Positions 52,729 through 61,939 of a stretch of DNA of 64,000 bases are shown here, piece after piece. A program made the position numbers and the translations under genes. Position 1 is the stretch's first letter; every line of letters starts with the position of its first letter. The notes beneath the pieces were generated by a model, which was not told the origin of the DNA, ran no database searches, and saw nothing but the letters and a program-made list of their open reading frames with translations. Source of the stretch: Pseudodesulfovibrio sp. S3 (lineage in GTDB: Bacteria > Desulfobacterota > Desulfovibrionia > Desulfovibrionales > Desulfovibrionaceae); NCBI RefSeq assembly GCF_004025585.1, contig NZ_QTZO01000007.1:108509-172508 (forward strand), read 5' to 3'.

Positions 52729-54522
52729 GTGGTCAAAGAGCGGGGGATGCTTCTCTTTCACAAGAGAAAGCACGGTGGAGGCACTCGCTGCCACCGACAA
52801 TTTGCATTCTATTTTCTTTTGTGTATCGCGCTTTTTGCACCCAGCCTTTGCTGCGGCGCACCCATTGACGACGCCATCCGACAGCAACAGCAGATTCAGC
52901 AACAGCAGGAACAGCGTCGCCAGGAGCTGGAACGCCAACACCTGGAGGGGCTTGAAAAGCCGCCTTCCGGTGAAGACTTGCGTCTCCCCGAAGTCCCCCA
53001 GGCCGCTCCGGGTGCAACGTGCTTCCAGGCAAAATCCATTGAACTCAAGGGCGTCACCCTCCTCAGTCGATCTGAAGTCGACAGCATAACGAAAAAATAT
53101 CTCGGCAAGTGCCTGACGCTGAATGACGTGAACAACCTCGTCCGCGACGTGACCAACGCCTATATCGACAAGGGCTACGTCACCACACGTGCCGTTATTC
53201 CTCAGCAAGATTTATCTGCCGGGCATCTGGTCATCCTCGTTGTGGAGGGCAAGGTGGAAGGCATTGAGTTCAAGGACGGTCAGGGAGCTGTCAGAGAACT
53301 CAGGGGAGCCTTCCCCGGCATTGCCGGCGAGTACCTGAATCTGCGCGATATCGAGCAGGGGCTGGATCAAATGAACCGGCTTCCGTCCAACAACGCCAAG
53401 ATGGAGTTAGTACCCGGCGACGAACCGGGAACGAGCCGGATTGTGGTGGAGAACGAGCCCTCCCGGTCTTGGCGGTTATCTGCCGGGCTGGATAACTCCG
53501 GTCAGGATTCCACCGGGCGCAACCAGTATATTTTGACGTTTGGCAAAGACAACCTGCTCGAAATGAACGACCTGTTGGATCTGCATATAAACGGCGATGC
53601 CGAAGCCTGGACCAATGGGGAGCATCAGAAAAGCGGGACGATCAATGGTTTTTACTCGATTCCTTTGGGATATTGGACCTTTTCGACATCACTCAGCCGG
53701 TACGACTACCGGACCACCATCAAGAGCGGAGCCTCGGAATACAGCTCCGCCGGTAACACCACGACCACGAGCCTGTCCGTGGACCGGGTGCTCAGGCGTG
53801 ATGCCAACAGCAAAACCTCACTTGGTCTCTCCTACACCCATCGTGACACCCAAAACTATTTCAGCGGCGTAAAGCTGGCCGCAACCAGCCAGGTCCTGGC
53901 GGTGGCGGGCGCTTCTCTCAACCATAGCCACCGGCTTTTTGGCGGGCTGGTTTCCGGACAAGTCGGCATCAGCCATGGCCTTCCCATACTGGGTGCCGAA
54001 CGCGACAGGAATCCCGCACCGGACACTCCCCGCGCCCAGTTTTCCAAGGTCATCTTCGGCGGGAGTTATTACCGCCCCTTCACGATCGAAAAGACCAATT
54101 TTACCTGGAGCACCAGGTTTTCCGGCCAATGGTCGGAGCACACGCTTTACAGCGCCGAACGCATCAGTATCGGCAGCCGGTATACGGTGCGCGGCTTTCA
54201 TGAGGACAGCCTGAGCGGCGACACCGGGGTGTACATCCGAAATGAGCTGGCCATGGATATGACCGGCATCAGCGGCACAGCGTCCCTAATGGCAAAGATG
54301 CTGGGCAAGGCGCAGCTCTATGCGGGCTACGATGCCGGAATAATCAAGTCCGATGACAAGGAGCTGGAAGAGCGTGGCTCGCTTCAGGGCGCTGTCCTCG
54401 GTGTCCGAACTTCCGGCGGCAACATTGTCATGGACATGGCCATTGCCAAGCCCCTGGACGCGCCGGCCTCTATGATAAACGACGATCTCGAATTTTACAC
54501 ATCCATTCAATACGCCTTTTAG
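52729..54522 (+). CDS. Two-partner secretion outer-membrane transporter (TpsB; FhaC/ShlB/HecB family)
   Basis: A 597-residue Omp85-type pore: signal peptide (about 20-43), a Gln-rich helix (IRQQQQIQQQQEQRRQELE, about 50-70), two POTRA-type domains (about 95-250; SIELKGVTLLSRSEVDSI, YVTTRAVIPQQDLSAG) and a 16-strand barrel domain (about 255-597) with the conserved VRGF loop (RYTVRGFHED). It secretes the exoprotein encoded 15 bases downstream. The GTG at 52729 has a GAGGG site; an ATG 18 bases later is a possible alternative. Confidence 0.93.
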   Translation: MVKERGMLLFHKRKHGGGTRCHRQFAFYFLLCIALFAPSLCCGAPIDDAIRQQQQIQQQQEQRRQELERQHLEGLEKPPSGEDLRLPEVPQAAPGATCFQAKSIELKGVTLLSRSEVDSITKKYLGKCLTLNDVNNLVRDVTNAYIDKGYVTTRAVIPQQDLSAGHLVILVVEGKVEGIEFKDGQGAVRELRGAFPGIAGEYLNLRDIEQGLDQMNRLPSNNAKMELVPGDEPGTSRIVVENEPSRSWRLSAGLDNSGQDSTGRNQYILTFGKDNLLEMNDLLDLHINGDAEAWTNGEHQKSGTINGFYSIPLGYWTFSTSLSRYDYRTTIKSGASEYSSAGNTTTTSLSVDRVLRRDANSKTSLGLSYTHRDTQNYFSGVKLAATSQVLAVAGASLNHSHRLFGGLVSGQVGISHGLPILGAERDRNPAPDTPRAQFSKVIFGGSYYRPFTIEKTNFTWSTRFSGQWSEHTLYSAERISIGSRYTVRGFHEDSLSGDTGVYIRNELAMDMTGISGTASLMAKMLGKAQLYAGYDAGIIKSDDKELEERGSLQGAVLGVRTSGGNIVMDMAIAKPLDAPASMINDDLEFYTSIQYAF

Positions 54523-54537
54523 TTGTGGGAGACTGCT

Positions 54538-57500
54538 ATGCTTAACGCTTTGAAACAACTGCTGATTGCCTTCATGATCGGGCTGATCCTGTGTCCGCCC
54601 TCCCTGGTCTATGCCGAAGGCATTCATGTCGACCCCAATGCCGCCGCACAACACCAGGCCACCATGGAGGCCGCCCGGAACGGCGTCCCGGTGGTCAACA
54701 TTGCCGCACCCAACGGCAGCGGCCTGTCCCACAACCAGTTTACGGACTTCAATGTCGGCACCCAGGGCGTCGTCATCAACAACAGCACCGGGGTCGGTGT
54801 GTCCCAACTTGGCGGTGCACTTGCTTCCAACCCTAATTTCAATGGCCGGGCAGCTTCCACCATCCTCAATGAGGTGACCGGCAACGGGCGTTCGAATATC
54901 CAGGGCTTCACCGAGATATTCGGCCAGGCCGCCAACTACATCCTCGCCAACCCCAATGGTATTTCCGTCAACGGCGGCGGGTTTATCAATACGCCCAAGG
55001 CCTCGTTGGTCACCGGCACCCCGGAGTTCAGCGGCAACAATCTGCTCGGGCTGAATGTCTCCGGCGGTGACATCCTCGTGCACGGCGCAGGTATCAACGC
55101 CAACAACATCGACGCATTCGAGCTGGTCACGCGTGTTGCCAATATCAATGCCGAAATCTATGCCAAGAAGCTGAACATCGTCACTGGCCGCAACCTGTAT
55201 AACCCGGCCACGGAGACCGCGACTCCGCTTGCGGCAGACGGCTCCCCGGTCCCGACTGTTTCCATTGACTCCACCGCCCTGGGCGGCATGTACGCGGGCC
55301 GCATCAAGCTCGTCGGCACCGAGGCAGGCGTGGGTGTCAACACCCAGGGCATTGTCCAGGCAACCCAGCATCTGGAAATGACGGCGGACGGCAAGATTCA
55401 GATCAAGGACAGCGCCTCTTCGGCAGGAACGTTGGCGCTCACCTCGAATAGCGATGCCGTGGAGATATCCGGCACGGTCAAGGCCGCAGGCACGGCCACC
55501 ATTGCCGGCCAGACCGTCACCGTGACCAAGGTCGATCCAACGGATGCTGCCGTAATCAGCGCGGCCAAGGTCGTGGTCAATGCGGGCACCCTGGATAACC
55601 GGCACCTTGTTGCTGCCGACACTGATCTGACCGTCTCCGCGACCTTCCTCAACAATATCGGCACGCTCTACTCCGGGGGCACCGGCCTTTTCCGGATCAG
55701 CGACACCCTGCACAATAACCAAGGCACCATTCTTTCCAAGGGTGACATGGTGTTTGAAGGCGCAGCAGCGGGCCAGAAGATGGAGACGCTGCACAATGAC
55801 TCTGCGGTCATAGAGTCGCTTGATGGAGGGCTGACCTTCCGTGCCAAGACATTCAATAACAACAACTCGCTGTTCACCCTGGTCGAGGGCGACCAAGTAC
55901 TGTTCTACGAAGAAGCAGGATACTGGACCGGAAGAGATCGCAATAGGGGCAGGACCGATACAATTTTTGAACTCTACACTGGGCGTGCGCCGTTGGGATC
56001 ACCGCCCAGAACCATAGCTCTTATTTATCCGGGCCATTTGGAGGCTATTGGGCTTGATTCTTCTCGCCACGCCCATTCACGGCAGGAGATGCTCGACGCC
56101 CTGGCTATCGTAGACGCTGCCCAGGCCGCTGACCCCGATGCCCTAACTGCCGATCAAATCCTGCTCGTGGACCAGGTTCGCACGATGGTCAATACGGGAA
56201 AACTGTACTTCGGAACCATAGAGGCTTTCACCAGTGGCTATTTTGTGGCCGCCTCGGTCACTCAAGATACGGCTACAGGCCAGGACCAAGGGGCAGCCAT
56301 TGCCGCTCAGGGCAATATTCTCGTGGAAGCGGACACAGCCACTAACAACGTCAGCACCATCACCTCAGCCACCGGCGACATCCAGATCAATGCCGATACT
56401 TTTGCAAACGTGGGTCAGGGGATCTACAAGCGTACGACCTATGAGTGGGGTCGTGGCGTCTACCACAGCCACAGTACTCCGCACATTGTGCCCACCGGCG
56501 GAGGGAAGGAAACGGCTCTGACTCCCATCGACTCTGCCTATGGTCTGCTTGAAGCGGGTGGCAAGGTAAGCATTAGTTCCGGTGTGGTTGCCAACGGTGT
56601 GGTCGAGCACAACGGGGTCCTCAATCCTCCCGACCCGGCGAGCCAGGCCCAAAAAGTGGACGATGTCGCTGCCATCACCAATGCCTTGCCCAGTAATGGC
56701 CTGTTTCAGCCCAATACTGACCCTGCCCAGAATTACCAGATTGAAACCAACCCGAACCTGACGGATCTGAATAACTTCTTTGGCTCGGATTATGCCCTGA
56801 CGCACATGGGCTTCGACCCCAACGACATCGCGAACAAGCGGCTGTGTGACGGATATTGCGAAACCACAACGGTGAGCAAGCAGATCCAGGAGTTGACAGG
56901 CCGCCGGTTCCTTGAAGACGGGGTCGCCACGGACACCGAGCAGTTCGTCAAGCTCATGGATAATGCGGTCCAGGCTCAGACCGGTCTCAGCCTGAGTGTG
57001 GGCGTGGCCCTTTCCAGGGAGCAGGTTGCCGCTCTGACCCAGGATATTGTCTGGCTTGAACGGCAGACGGTCAACGGCGAGGAAGTGTTGGTACCGGTGG
57101 TCTACCTCTGCTCCAATAGTATGAAGGACATTATTCAGGACGGCTCGTCCATCATCGGCAGGGAAGTGGAGATCGACGCCGATACTGTGGTAAATGCAGG
57201 TCTGATAAAATCCGATGGTCAGCTTACCGCCACGGCTGAATCGTTTTTCAACATGGGCGGCACGGTCGCCGGACAGGATATCTCCATTACGGCCACGGAC
57301 TCCATCTATAACACCGGCGGCACCGTGTCCGGTGACACTGTAGCATTAACGGCAGCAAAAGATGTGGTTTCCACGTCTGAAACCGTGGAGTTTTCTGGGC
57401 TTGGCACCGCTTATGACCAAGTGTCCAAGAGAGCAAACATTTCATCCACGGGCAGTCTTTCCATACAGGCGGGAGGCAACGTCACTGTTGTGGGAACGGA

Positions 57501-60054
57501 TCTGAAGTCAGGGGGGGATACGACCCTCTCGGCGGGAGACTCTGTGGTCATCAGTTCCCAAGAGTTGGAGTATGCCAATAAATTGAGTGGGTCGGGATTC
57601 AGCACCCACACCGATATCACACACAATCGGTCGAGCACGGTCGATACCGGCGGCAACCTGAAGATTGAAGCCGGAAAGGATGTTGCTGTCCATGGCAGCC
57701 AACTTGAGTCCAGCGGCGACACTAACATCAAGGCCGGTGGCAATGTGTCTGTCACGGCTGCAACAGACAGCACAGACTTTTATTCCCACATCTCCGGCGG
57801 TGGAGGAGGTCTCTTCGGCGGCAAGAAATCCCAAACTGCCGTTCTACAGCAAAAGCAGAATGTCGCCTCTTCCATCAAGTCCGGCGGCTCAGTCACGATG
57901 GAGTCGGGAACCTCGGACGCAACCGGCAGCCTGTCCGTCGTCGGCAGCAAACTCGAAGCAGAAGATGACATCACGCTGAAATCCGCCAATGAGTTGCTCA
58001 TCGCTTCGGGCGAGGAACAACATTACCAGAAGAACGAGGAGAAAAAATCCGGCTTCATGGGCACCGGCTCCATGGAGCTCAGTGAGCACAACGGTGTATC
58101 CACCGTCCGTAGCGAAGTCGAAGGCGGCGGTAAAGTTGCGCTGGAAGCCAAAAACGACATCACCCTCAAGGCCGCCACCATCAAATCCGGAGATGAGACC
58201 GAGATCACCAGTACCGATGGCCAGGTGGCCATGCTGGTGACCAAGGACAGCGAGTATGAGCGGGTGGTCAAATCGAGTACCGGGTATTTTTCCTGGTCCA
58301 CTTCGGACGAGGGCACCAATGACGAGACCGTCCAGCACACCAAGATCACAGCTGGAGGTGGCCTGACCATCACCACGGCCGAGGGCGTGGTGGTCCAGTA
58401 TAAGGAGACCGGCAACGTCCAGGAGGACATCGCCCAACTGGCCCAGGCACCGGGCCTGGAATGGATGGGCGAGATAGCCCAGCGTGACGACGTGGATTGG
58501 CAGGCTGTGCAGGAAGTGCACAACCAATGGAAGGAATCCGATAGCGGCATCGGAGGACCGGGCATGCAGCTCGTGTCTCTGGCCATGGCCGTAGCTTTGT
58601 CATTTACTCCCGGCGGCCAGAGTTTCGCCACGGGCGTCTTAAAAATGGCTGGAGACTCTGCAATGACAGCCGCCGTAGCAGCAGGCTTCAACTCCCTGGT
58701 CATCCAGGCAGGCATGCAGATTGTCGGCAACGGTGGCGACATCGGAGCCGCGTTGCAGGCTCTGGCCTCCATCGACACGATCCGCGCACTGGCTACGGCT
58801 ATGCTCACGGCTGGGCTGAGCAAAGGACTCACGGATTACATCAATGGTGGCGATCAAGTTGCCGCAGCCACCGAAGCAGCCTCAGATGCGAGCGAAACTG
58901 TCAACGAGGCCTCCTTCATCGCCGACCTTGCCCAGAGCCTTCAGGACAACGCTATCCAGGCCGGAGTAAGCACCGGAGTAGACACCGCCATCAACGGCGG
59001 CAACTTGGGCGAGAACCTCCTGGCGAATATGCGCAGTGCTGCGGTCTCCTCATTAGGTGCTGAACTCGCTAACGAAATCGGTTCGGCCTACGCCGATGGC
59101 GATCTGAATTACGTCACCCACAAGATCGCCCATGCCGCCTTAGGCGGTGCCATGGATGTGGCAATGGGCGGCGATGGTGTCTCTGGAGCCATCGGTGGTG
59201 TCGTCGGCGAGATAACCGGTGAGGCTCTGGCGGGCGAAATTGAGGAAGCGTTGTTGTCGGGTGACATTGCTTCTAGTCGTATCAAGGAATGGACTGACGC
59301 GGGCGTGGACCTTTCTAAGCTTGCCGCAGGGCTCGCAGCTGCTGCGGCTGGTCAGGATATTGATACGGCAGCCAATGCCGGAGAAAATGCAGCCGCTAAT
59401 AATGCCGCTCAGTTTCTATTCGTTCTTTGCACTCTCAATCCAGTTGTACTTGCTTTGATGGTGGGAACAGCCGCAGGTGCGATTTATATCCAAACCCATC
59501 AGGACGAAATACGGCAAGGATCTGCCAGTGCTTTGGCAGCACTGAAACAATTTGCTGCCAATCTGAGTGCAAGCTTGTCAGACGAAGAGAAACAACAGAT
59601 AATCGGGATACCCTCTTCTACTCCGACCAATGGTGTAAGCACTGGCACAGAAGGATCTCCAAGTGACACCGTCGTTGACAGCGGAAGCACGACTACACCA
59701 GACGATTCTGGACTTGTGGATTCCGGCACGGTCAGCGGAGATACAAGTGGGCAGGTTGATTATAATGGTGTTGTTACTCAGGTTGAAGAAAATTGGCATC
59801 AAGGAACATTTCCAGATACAACTAGTTCCATTGATTATCATCTTGCTAAACATGGCAAAGGTCGAAGCGCAGAAGAGTACACCAATGATGCAATGGAGTT
59901 TTTCTCAAAACATAAAGGCGAGGCTCAAGAGGTATTGCTTAAAGATGGCACACCAGGTCTCAAAGTTCAAATCAAGACTATTGTCAACGGAAAGGCAGTA
60001 AGACAAGGTGGCTATTGGACTAAAGGTGGAAAACTAGTTACTTATTGGGACTAA
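54538..60054 (+). CDS. Large TPS-secreted exoprotein with variable C-terminal toxin-like tail (CdiA/haemagglutinin type)
   Basis: About 1838 residues. An N-terminal signal peptide (MLNALKQLLIAFMIGL...) and TPS domain (about 35-240) carry NPNF and NPNGIS, the secretion-signal motifs of this class. The middle (about 250-1300) is repeat-rich beta-helix. A DUF637-like region (about 1340-1480) with GGQSFATGVLKMAG follows. GENAAANNA near 1615 is a degenerate pretoxin (VENN-like) motif. After a Ser/Thr-rich linker the last 85 or so residues (SIDYHLAKHGKGRSAEEYT to KLVTYWD) form a compact AT-rich domain with His/Lys patterns like small RNase toxins (BECR-type; tentative). The ATG at 54538 has GGGAG at the right distance. 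Confidence 0.9.
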   Translation: MLNALKQLLIAFMIGLILCPPSLVYAEGIHVDPNAAAQHQATMEAARNGVPVVNIAAPNGSGLSHNQFTDFNVGTQGVVINNSTGVGVSQLGGALASNPNFNGRAASTILNEVTGNGRSNIQGFTEIFGQAANYILANPNGISVNGGGFINTPKASLVTGTPEFSGNNLLGLNVSGGDILVHGAGINANNIDAFELVTRVANINAEIYAKKLNIVTGRNLYNPATETATPLAADGSPVPTVSIDSTALGGMYAGRIKLVGTEAGVGVNTQGIVQATQHLEMTADGKIQIKDSASSAGTLALTSNSDAVEISGTVKAAGTATIAGQTVTVTKVDPTDAAVISAAKVVVNAGTLDNRHLVAADTDLTVSATFLNNIGTLYSGGTGLFRISDTLHNNQGTILSKGDMVFEGAAAGQKMETLHNDSAVIESLDGGLTFRAKTFNNNNSLFTLVEGDQVLFYEEAGYWTGRDRNRGRTDTIFELYTGRAPLGSPPRTIALIYPGHLEAIGLDSSRHAHSRQEMLDALAIVDAAQAADPDALTADQILLVDQVRTMVNTGKLYFGTIEAFTSGYFVAASVTQDTATGQDQGAAIAAQGNILVEADTATNNVSTITSATGDIQINADTFANVGQGIYKRTTYEWGRGVYHSHSTPHIVPTGGGKETALTPIDSAYGLLEAGGKVSISSGVVANGVVEHNGVLNPPDPASQAQKVDDVAAITNALPSNGLFQPNTDPAQNYQIETNPNLTDLNNFFGSDYALTHMGFDPNDIANKRLCDGYCETTTVSKQIQELTGRRFLEDGVATDTEQFVKLMDNAVQAQTGLSLSVGVALSREQVAALTQDIVWLERQTVNGEEVLVPVVYLCSNSMKDIIQDGSSIIGREVEIDADTVVNAGLIKSDGQLTATAESFFNMGGTVAGQDISITATDSIYNTGGTVSGDTVALTAAKDVVSTSETVEFSGLGTAYDQVSKRANISSTGSLSIQAGGNVTVVGTDLKSGGDTTLSAGDSVVISSQELEYANKLSGSGFSTHTDITHNRSSTVDTGGNLKIEAGKDVAVHGSQLESSGDTNIKAGGNVSVTAATDSTDFYSHISGGGGGLFGGKKSQTAVLQQKQNVASSIKSGGSVTMESGTSDATGSLSVVGSKLEAEDDITLKSANELLIASGEEQHYQKNEEKKSGFMGTGSMELSEHNGVSTVRSEVEGGGKVALEAKNDITLKAATIKSGDETEITSTDGQVAMLVTKDSEYERVVKSSTGYFSWSTSDEGTNDETVQHTKITAGGGLTITTAEGVVVQYKETGNVQEDIAQLAQAPGLEWMGEIAQRDDVDWQAVQEVHNQWKESDSGIGGPGMQLVSLAMAVALSFTPGGQSFATGVLKMAGDSAMTAAVAAGFNSLVIQAGMQIVGNGGDIGAALQALASIDTIRALATAMLTAGLSKGLTDYINGGDQVAAATEAASDASETVNEASFIADLAQSLQDNAIQAGVSTGVDTAINGGNLGENLLANMRSAAVSSLGAELANEIGSAYADGDLNYVTHKIAHAALGGAMDVAMGGDGVSGAIGGVVGEITGEALAGEIEEALLSGDIASSRIKEWTDAGVDLSKLAAGLAAAAAGQDIDTAANAGENAAANNAAQFLFVLCTLNPVVLALMVGTAAGAIYIQTHQDEIRQGSASALAALKQFAANLSASLSDEEKQQIIGIPSSTPTNGVSTGTEGSPSDTVVDSGSTTTPDDSGLVDSGTVSGDTSGQVDYNGVVTQVEENWHQGTFPDTTSSIDYHLAKHGKGRSAEEYTNDAMEFFSKHKGEAQEVLLKDGTPGLKVQIKTIVNGKAVRQGGYWTKGGKLVTYWD

Positions 60055-60055
60055 C

Positions 60056-60361
60056 ATGGAAAAATTAAGTAAAGCAATTAAAAGTCATATGTCAATACAG
60101 ATTCCTACAGCTGGTGAAAATGATATCTATGCTGATTTTATTTCAGAGTTAATTGAAACAGATAGTTACTATCTCGGCATGGCATTTTCAGTTGTTAATG
60201 GGAGGGAGGTGACTATTGATTTTCATTATATTGAGGCATTAATTAGCACTTTTCAGACATCATTAACTGATATTGAAAAGCATAAATGTGATATGTATGT
60301 GAAATCTCTTTGTCGAATCTGTGACCTGTTACAAGAAGTAAAGAACGGGGTCAGGTCTTGA
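60056..60361 (+). CDS. Candidate immunity protein for the exoprotein toxin tail
   Basis: A 101-residue AT-rich protein starting one base after the exoprotein stop (TAA-C-ATG), the usual position of a cognate immunity gene. It has no signal peptide or TM segment and is rich in Ile/Ser. The last six residues (KNGVRS) and the stop are encoded by GAACGGGGTCAGGTCTTG (60343-60360), which looks like a REP-type insertion sequence, so the natural C-terminus may have been replaced. There is no recognised family. Confidence 0.65.
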   Translation: MEKLSKAIKSHMSIQIPTAGENDIYADFISELIETDSYYLGMAFSVVNGREVTIDFHYIEALISTFQTSLTDIEKHKCDMYVKSLCRICDLLQEVKNGVRS

Positions 60362-60394
60362 ATTATAAGGTTTTTGCCCGCATGAGTGTGATGA

Positions 60395-61136
60395 GAATTA
60401 GGGGGACAGTATACCTAATTCTTGACTTGGTAGAGTCCATGTAGGATATTGCGCCCATGCCGAGAATTGCTCGTATTGTCGTACCCGGTGAGGCCCACCA
60501 TGTGGTGCAGCGAGGAAACCGCCGATTGCCCACGTTCTTTTGCGAGGCGGATTACCAATTGTATCTGGAACTTGTCAGGGAGTGGTGCGACAGATATTGC
60601 GTGGCCATCTGGTGCTACTGCCTGATGACCAATCATGTGCATCTGATTGCCGTTCCAGAGACCGAAAGCGGTTTGCGCCTGGCTTTCGGGGAGGCTCACC
60701 GCCGCTACTCGCTCCATGTCAACAAGCGTGAGGGATGGACCGGCCACCTGTGGCAGGATCGCTTTTCCTCCTTTGTCATGGATGAGGCGCATGCGCTCGC
60801 GGCTGCCCGCTATATCGAACGCAATCCCGTGCGTGCAGGCATGGTCTCGGACCCTGCCGATTACCCCTGGAGCAGCGCCTTGGCCCATTTGCAGGGGCGG
60901 GACGATATTCTGGTAAAGGCAGGGCCTCTGCTTTCCATGGTTCCGGATTGGCGAAGCTTCATAGCCTCAGGGGATGCGCAGGATGCTATGGATGCCTTGA
61001 GTAAGCATGCACGGACAGGCCGCCCACTCGGCAACGACGCGTTTTTCGATCGGTTGCAAGCCCGTACAGGAGTGGACTTGCGACGCCGGAAACCCGGCCC
61101 GAAGAAGCGGAATTAGGTATACTGTCCCTCTAATTC
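60395..61136 (+). mobile_element. RAYT element copy 1 with 27-bp terminal inverted repeats
   Basis: A 742-bp unit. Left end GAATTAGGGGGACAGTATAC... (60395-60421) and right end (61110-61136) are inverted copies of each other with one mismatch, and each end is itself partly palindromic (GAATTAGG/CCTAATTC). It encloses one transposase gene. Copies 2 (61940-62681) and 3 (from 63784) are almost identical and equally long where complete, so they are recent. Confidence 0.85.
60457..61116 (+). CDS. REP-associated tyrosine transposase (Y1_Tnp/IS200-like), copy 1
   Basis: A 219-residue HUH-type transposase: PRIARIVVPGEAHHVVQRGNR start typical of RAYTs, HUH motif NHVHLI (about 66-71) and catalytic Tyr region AARYIERNPVRAGMV (about 125). 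It has a basic tail (RRRKPGPKKRN). A TTGACT-N17-GATATT promoter lies upstream (60422-60450). The stop codon is inside the right terminal repeat. Confidence 0.9.
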   Translation: MPRIARIVVPGEAHHVVQRGNRRLPTFFCEADYQLYLELVREWCDRYCVAIWCYCLMTNHVHLIAVPETESGLRLAFGEAHRRYSLHVNKREGWTGHLWQDRFSSFVMDEAHALAAARYIERNPVRAGMVSDPADYPWSSALAHLQGRDDILVKAGPLLSMVPDWRSFIASGDAQDAMDALSKHARTGRPLGNDAFFDRLQARTGVDLRRRKPGPKKRN

Positions 61137-61299
61137 CATCAATCTTCTCACGGAGACAGTTGCCACCAAGGCCCCTTTCACCGTGACAAAGTCTGGCCTG
61201 TCTATTTATAGAGTGAACTATGGTGGGAAAGACTTTGATTTGGGAGTGGTAATTGGTAACAACGGTTTTGTCGTAACATCTTATCCATGGAGCAAATAG
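61137..61299 (+). pseudogene. Orphan exoprotein C-terminal toxin fragment 1
   Basis: An open frame with no start that continues from the RAYT right end: about 54 residues from INLLTETVATKAP to VVTSYPWSK and a stop. It is immediately followed, two bases later, by the small gene at 61302, the same stop-then-start arrangement as toxin/immunity pairs. Its N-terminal part has been lost at the RAYT junction. It is not similar to the tail of the intact exoprotein. Confidence 0.6.
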
Positions 61300-61301
61300 C
61301 T

Positions 61302-61607
61302 ATGGACAAAATTAGATTGATGCTTGAGTGGCTCACTTCTCCTTTATGGTATAGTAACGATAGCGGAGCAATTTACACCTTGGAAGCAGACGATTTACCG
61401 ATTGATGATAAATTAAAAAGAGATATAAAAAAATGGAATAAAGTATTCCAGTCTACTTATGTACAAGAGGATCCCTCTGAAATTGGTTTTTCTTCAAAGA
61501 GTGCTAATAGGCTTCTCACCCAAGCTCTTGAGGAAGAAGGACAGTATTTATATCCTCAGCTCAAGAAGCAGCTTGCAGGCAAGTACATAGTTACATATAA
61601 AAAATAA
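61302..61607 (+). CDS. Candidate immunity protein of orphan module 1
   Basis: A 101-residue acidic, AT-rich protein (MDKIRLMLEWLTSPLWYSND start). The ATG at 61302 is used because it follows the toxin-fragment stop; an ATG 15 bases upstream overlaps that stop. There is no signal peptide. An intrinsic terminator follows at 61690. It has no recognised family. Confidence 0.6.
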   Translation: MDKIRLMLEWLTSPLWYSNDSGAIYTLEADDLPIDDKLKRDIKKWNKVFQSTYVQEDPSEIGFSSKSANRLLTQALEEEGQYLYPQLKKQLAGKYIVTYKK

Positions 61608-61689
61608 CAAGAATCATAAGAATGGGGGCAGGTCTTGTTTTTGTTGTTTTGCTAGGAATTAGAGTGAGATCATACGTATTTAACCGCTT

Positions 61690-61720
61690 AAAGGCCCGGC
61701 GCAACCGGGCCTTTTCTTTT
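61690..61720 (+). terminator. Terminator after orphan module 1
   Basis: AAGGCCCGG-CGCAA-CCGGGCCTT then TTCTTTT. The same element occurs at 63643 after module 2. Confidence 0.88.
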
Positions 61721-61725
61721 ACATA

Positions 61726-61935
61726 CCCCCCCCCCATTCCTCCCACGACCGCCGCCAGATCAACCGCGCCACCATCGGCGAGGGCGAGATCATCATCCGT
61801 TCCGACCCCGATGCCGGGCTGGAGGGCCTGAACCGCGACCTCGCCAAAGCACAGGAGATCACCAAGGACAAGAAGACCTCGGTCACGGTGTATATTGATA
61901 GTGCCGCGATTGAGGAGATGGCGAGTGGGAATTAG
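61726..61935 (+). pseudogene. Poly-C tract and fragment of another TpsA exoprotein
   Basis: Ten C residues (61726-61735) are followed by an open frame of about 65 residues, SHDRRQINRATIGEGEIIIR to IEEMASGN and a stop at the RAYT boundary. It resembles the region before the toxin tail of large haemagglutinin-type exoproteins, but the intact exoprotein at 54538 does not contain it. The same poly-C plus start of this segment recurs at 63689. Confidence 0.6.
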
Positions 61936-61939
61936 GGGG

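Noticed and set aside
52488..52736. Minus-strand open frame upstream of tpsB
   Set aside because: It overlaps the tpsB start, has no ribosome site, and shows no family.
61622..61831. Plus-strand open frame across the terminator and poly-C tract
   Set aside because: It reads through a strong terminator and the homopolymer in a different frame from the exoprotein fragment.
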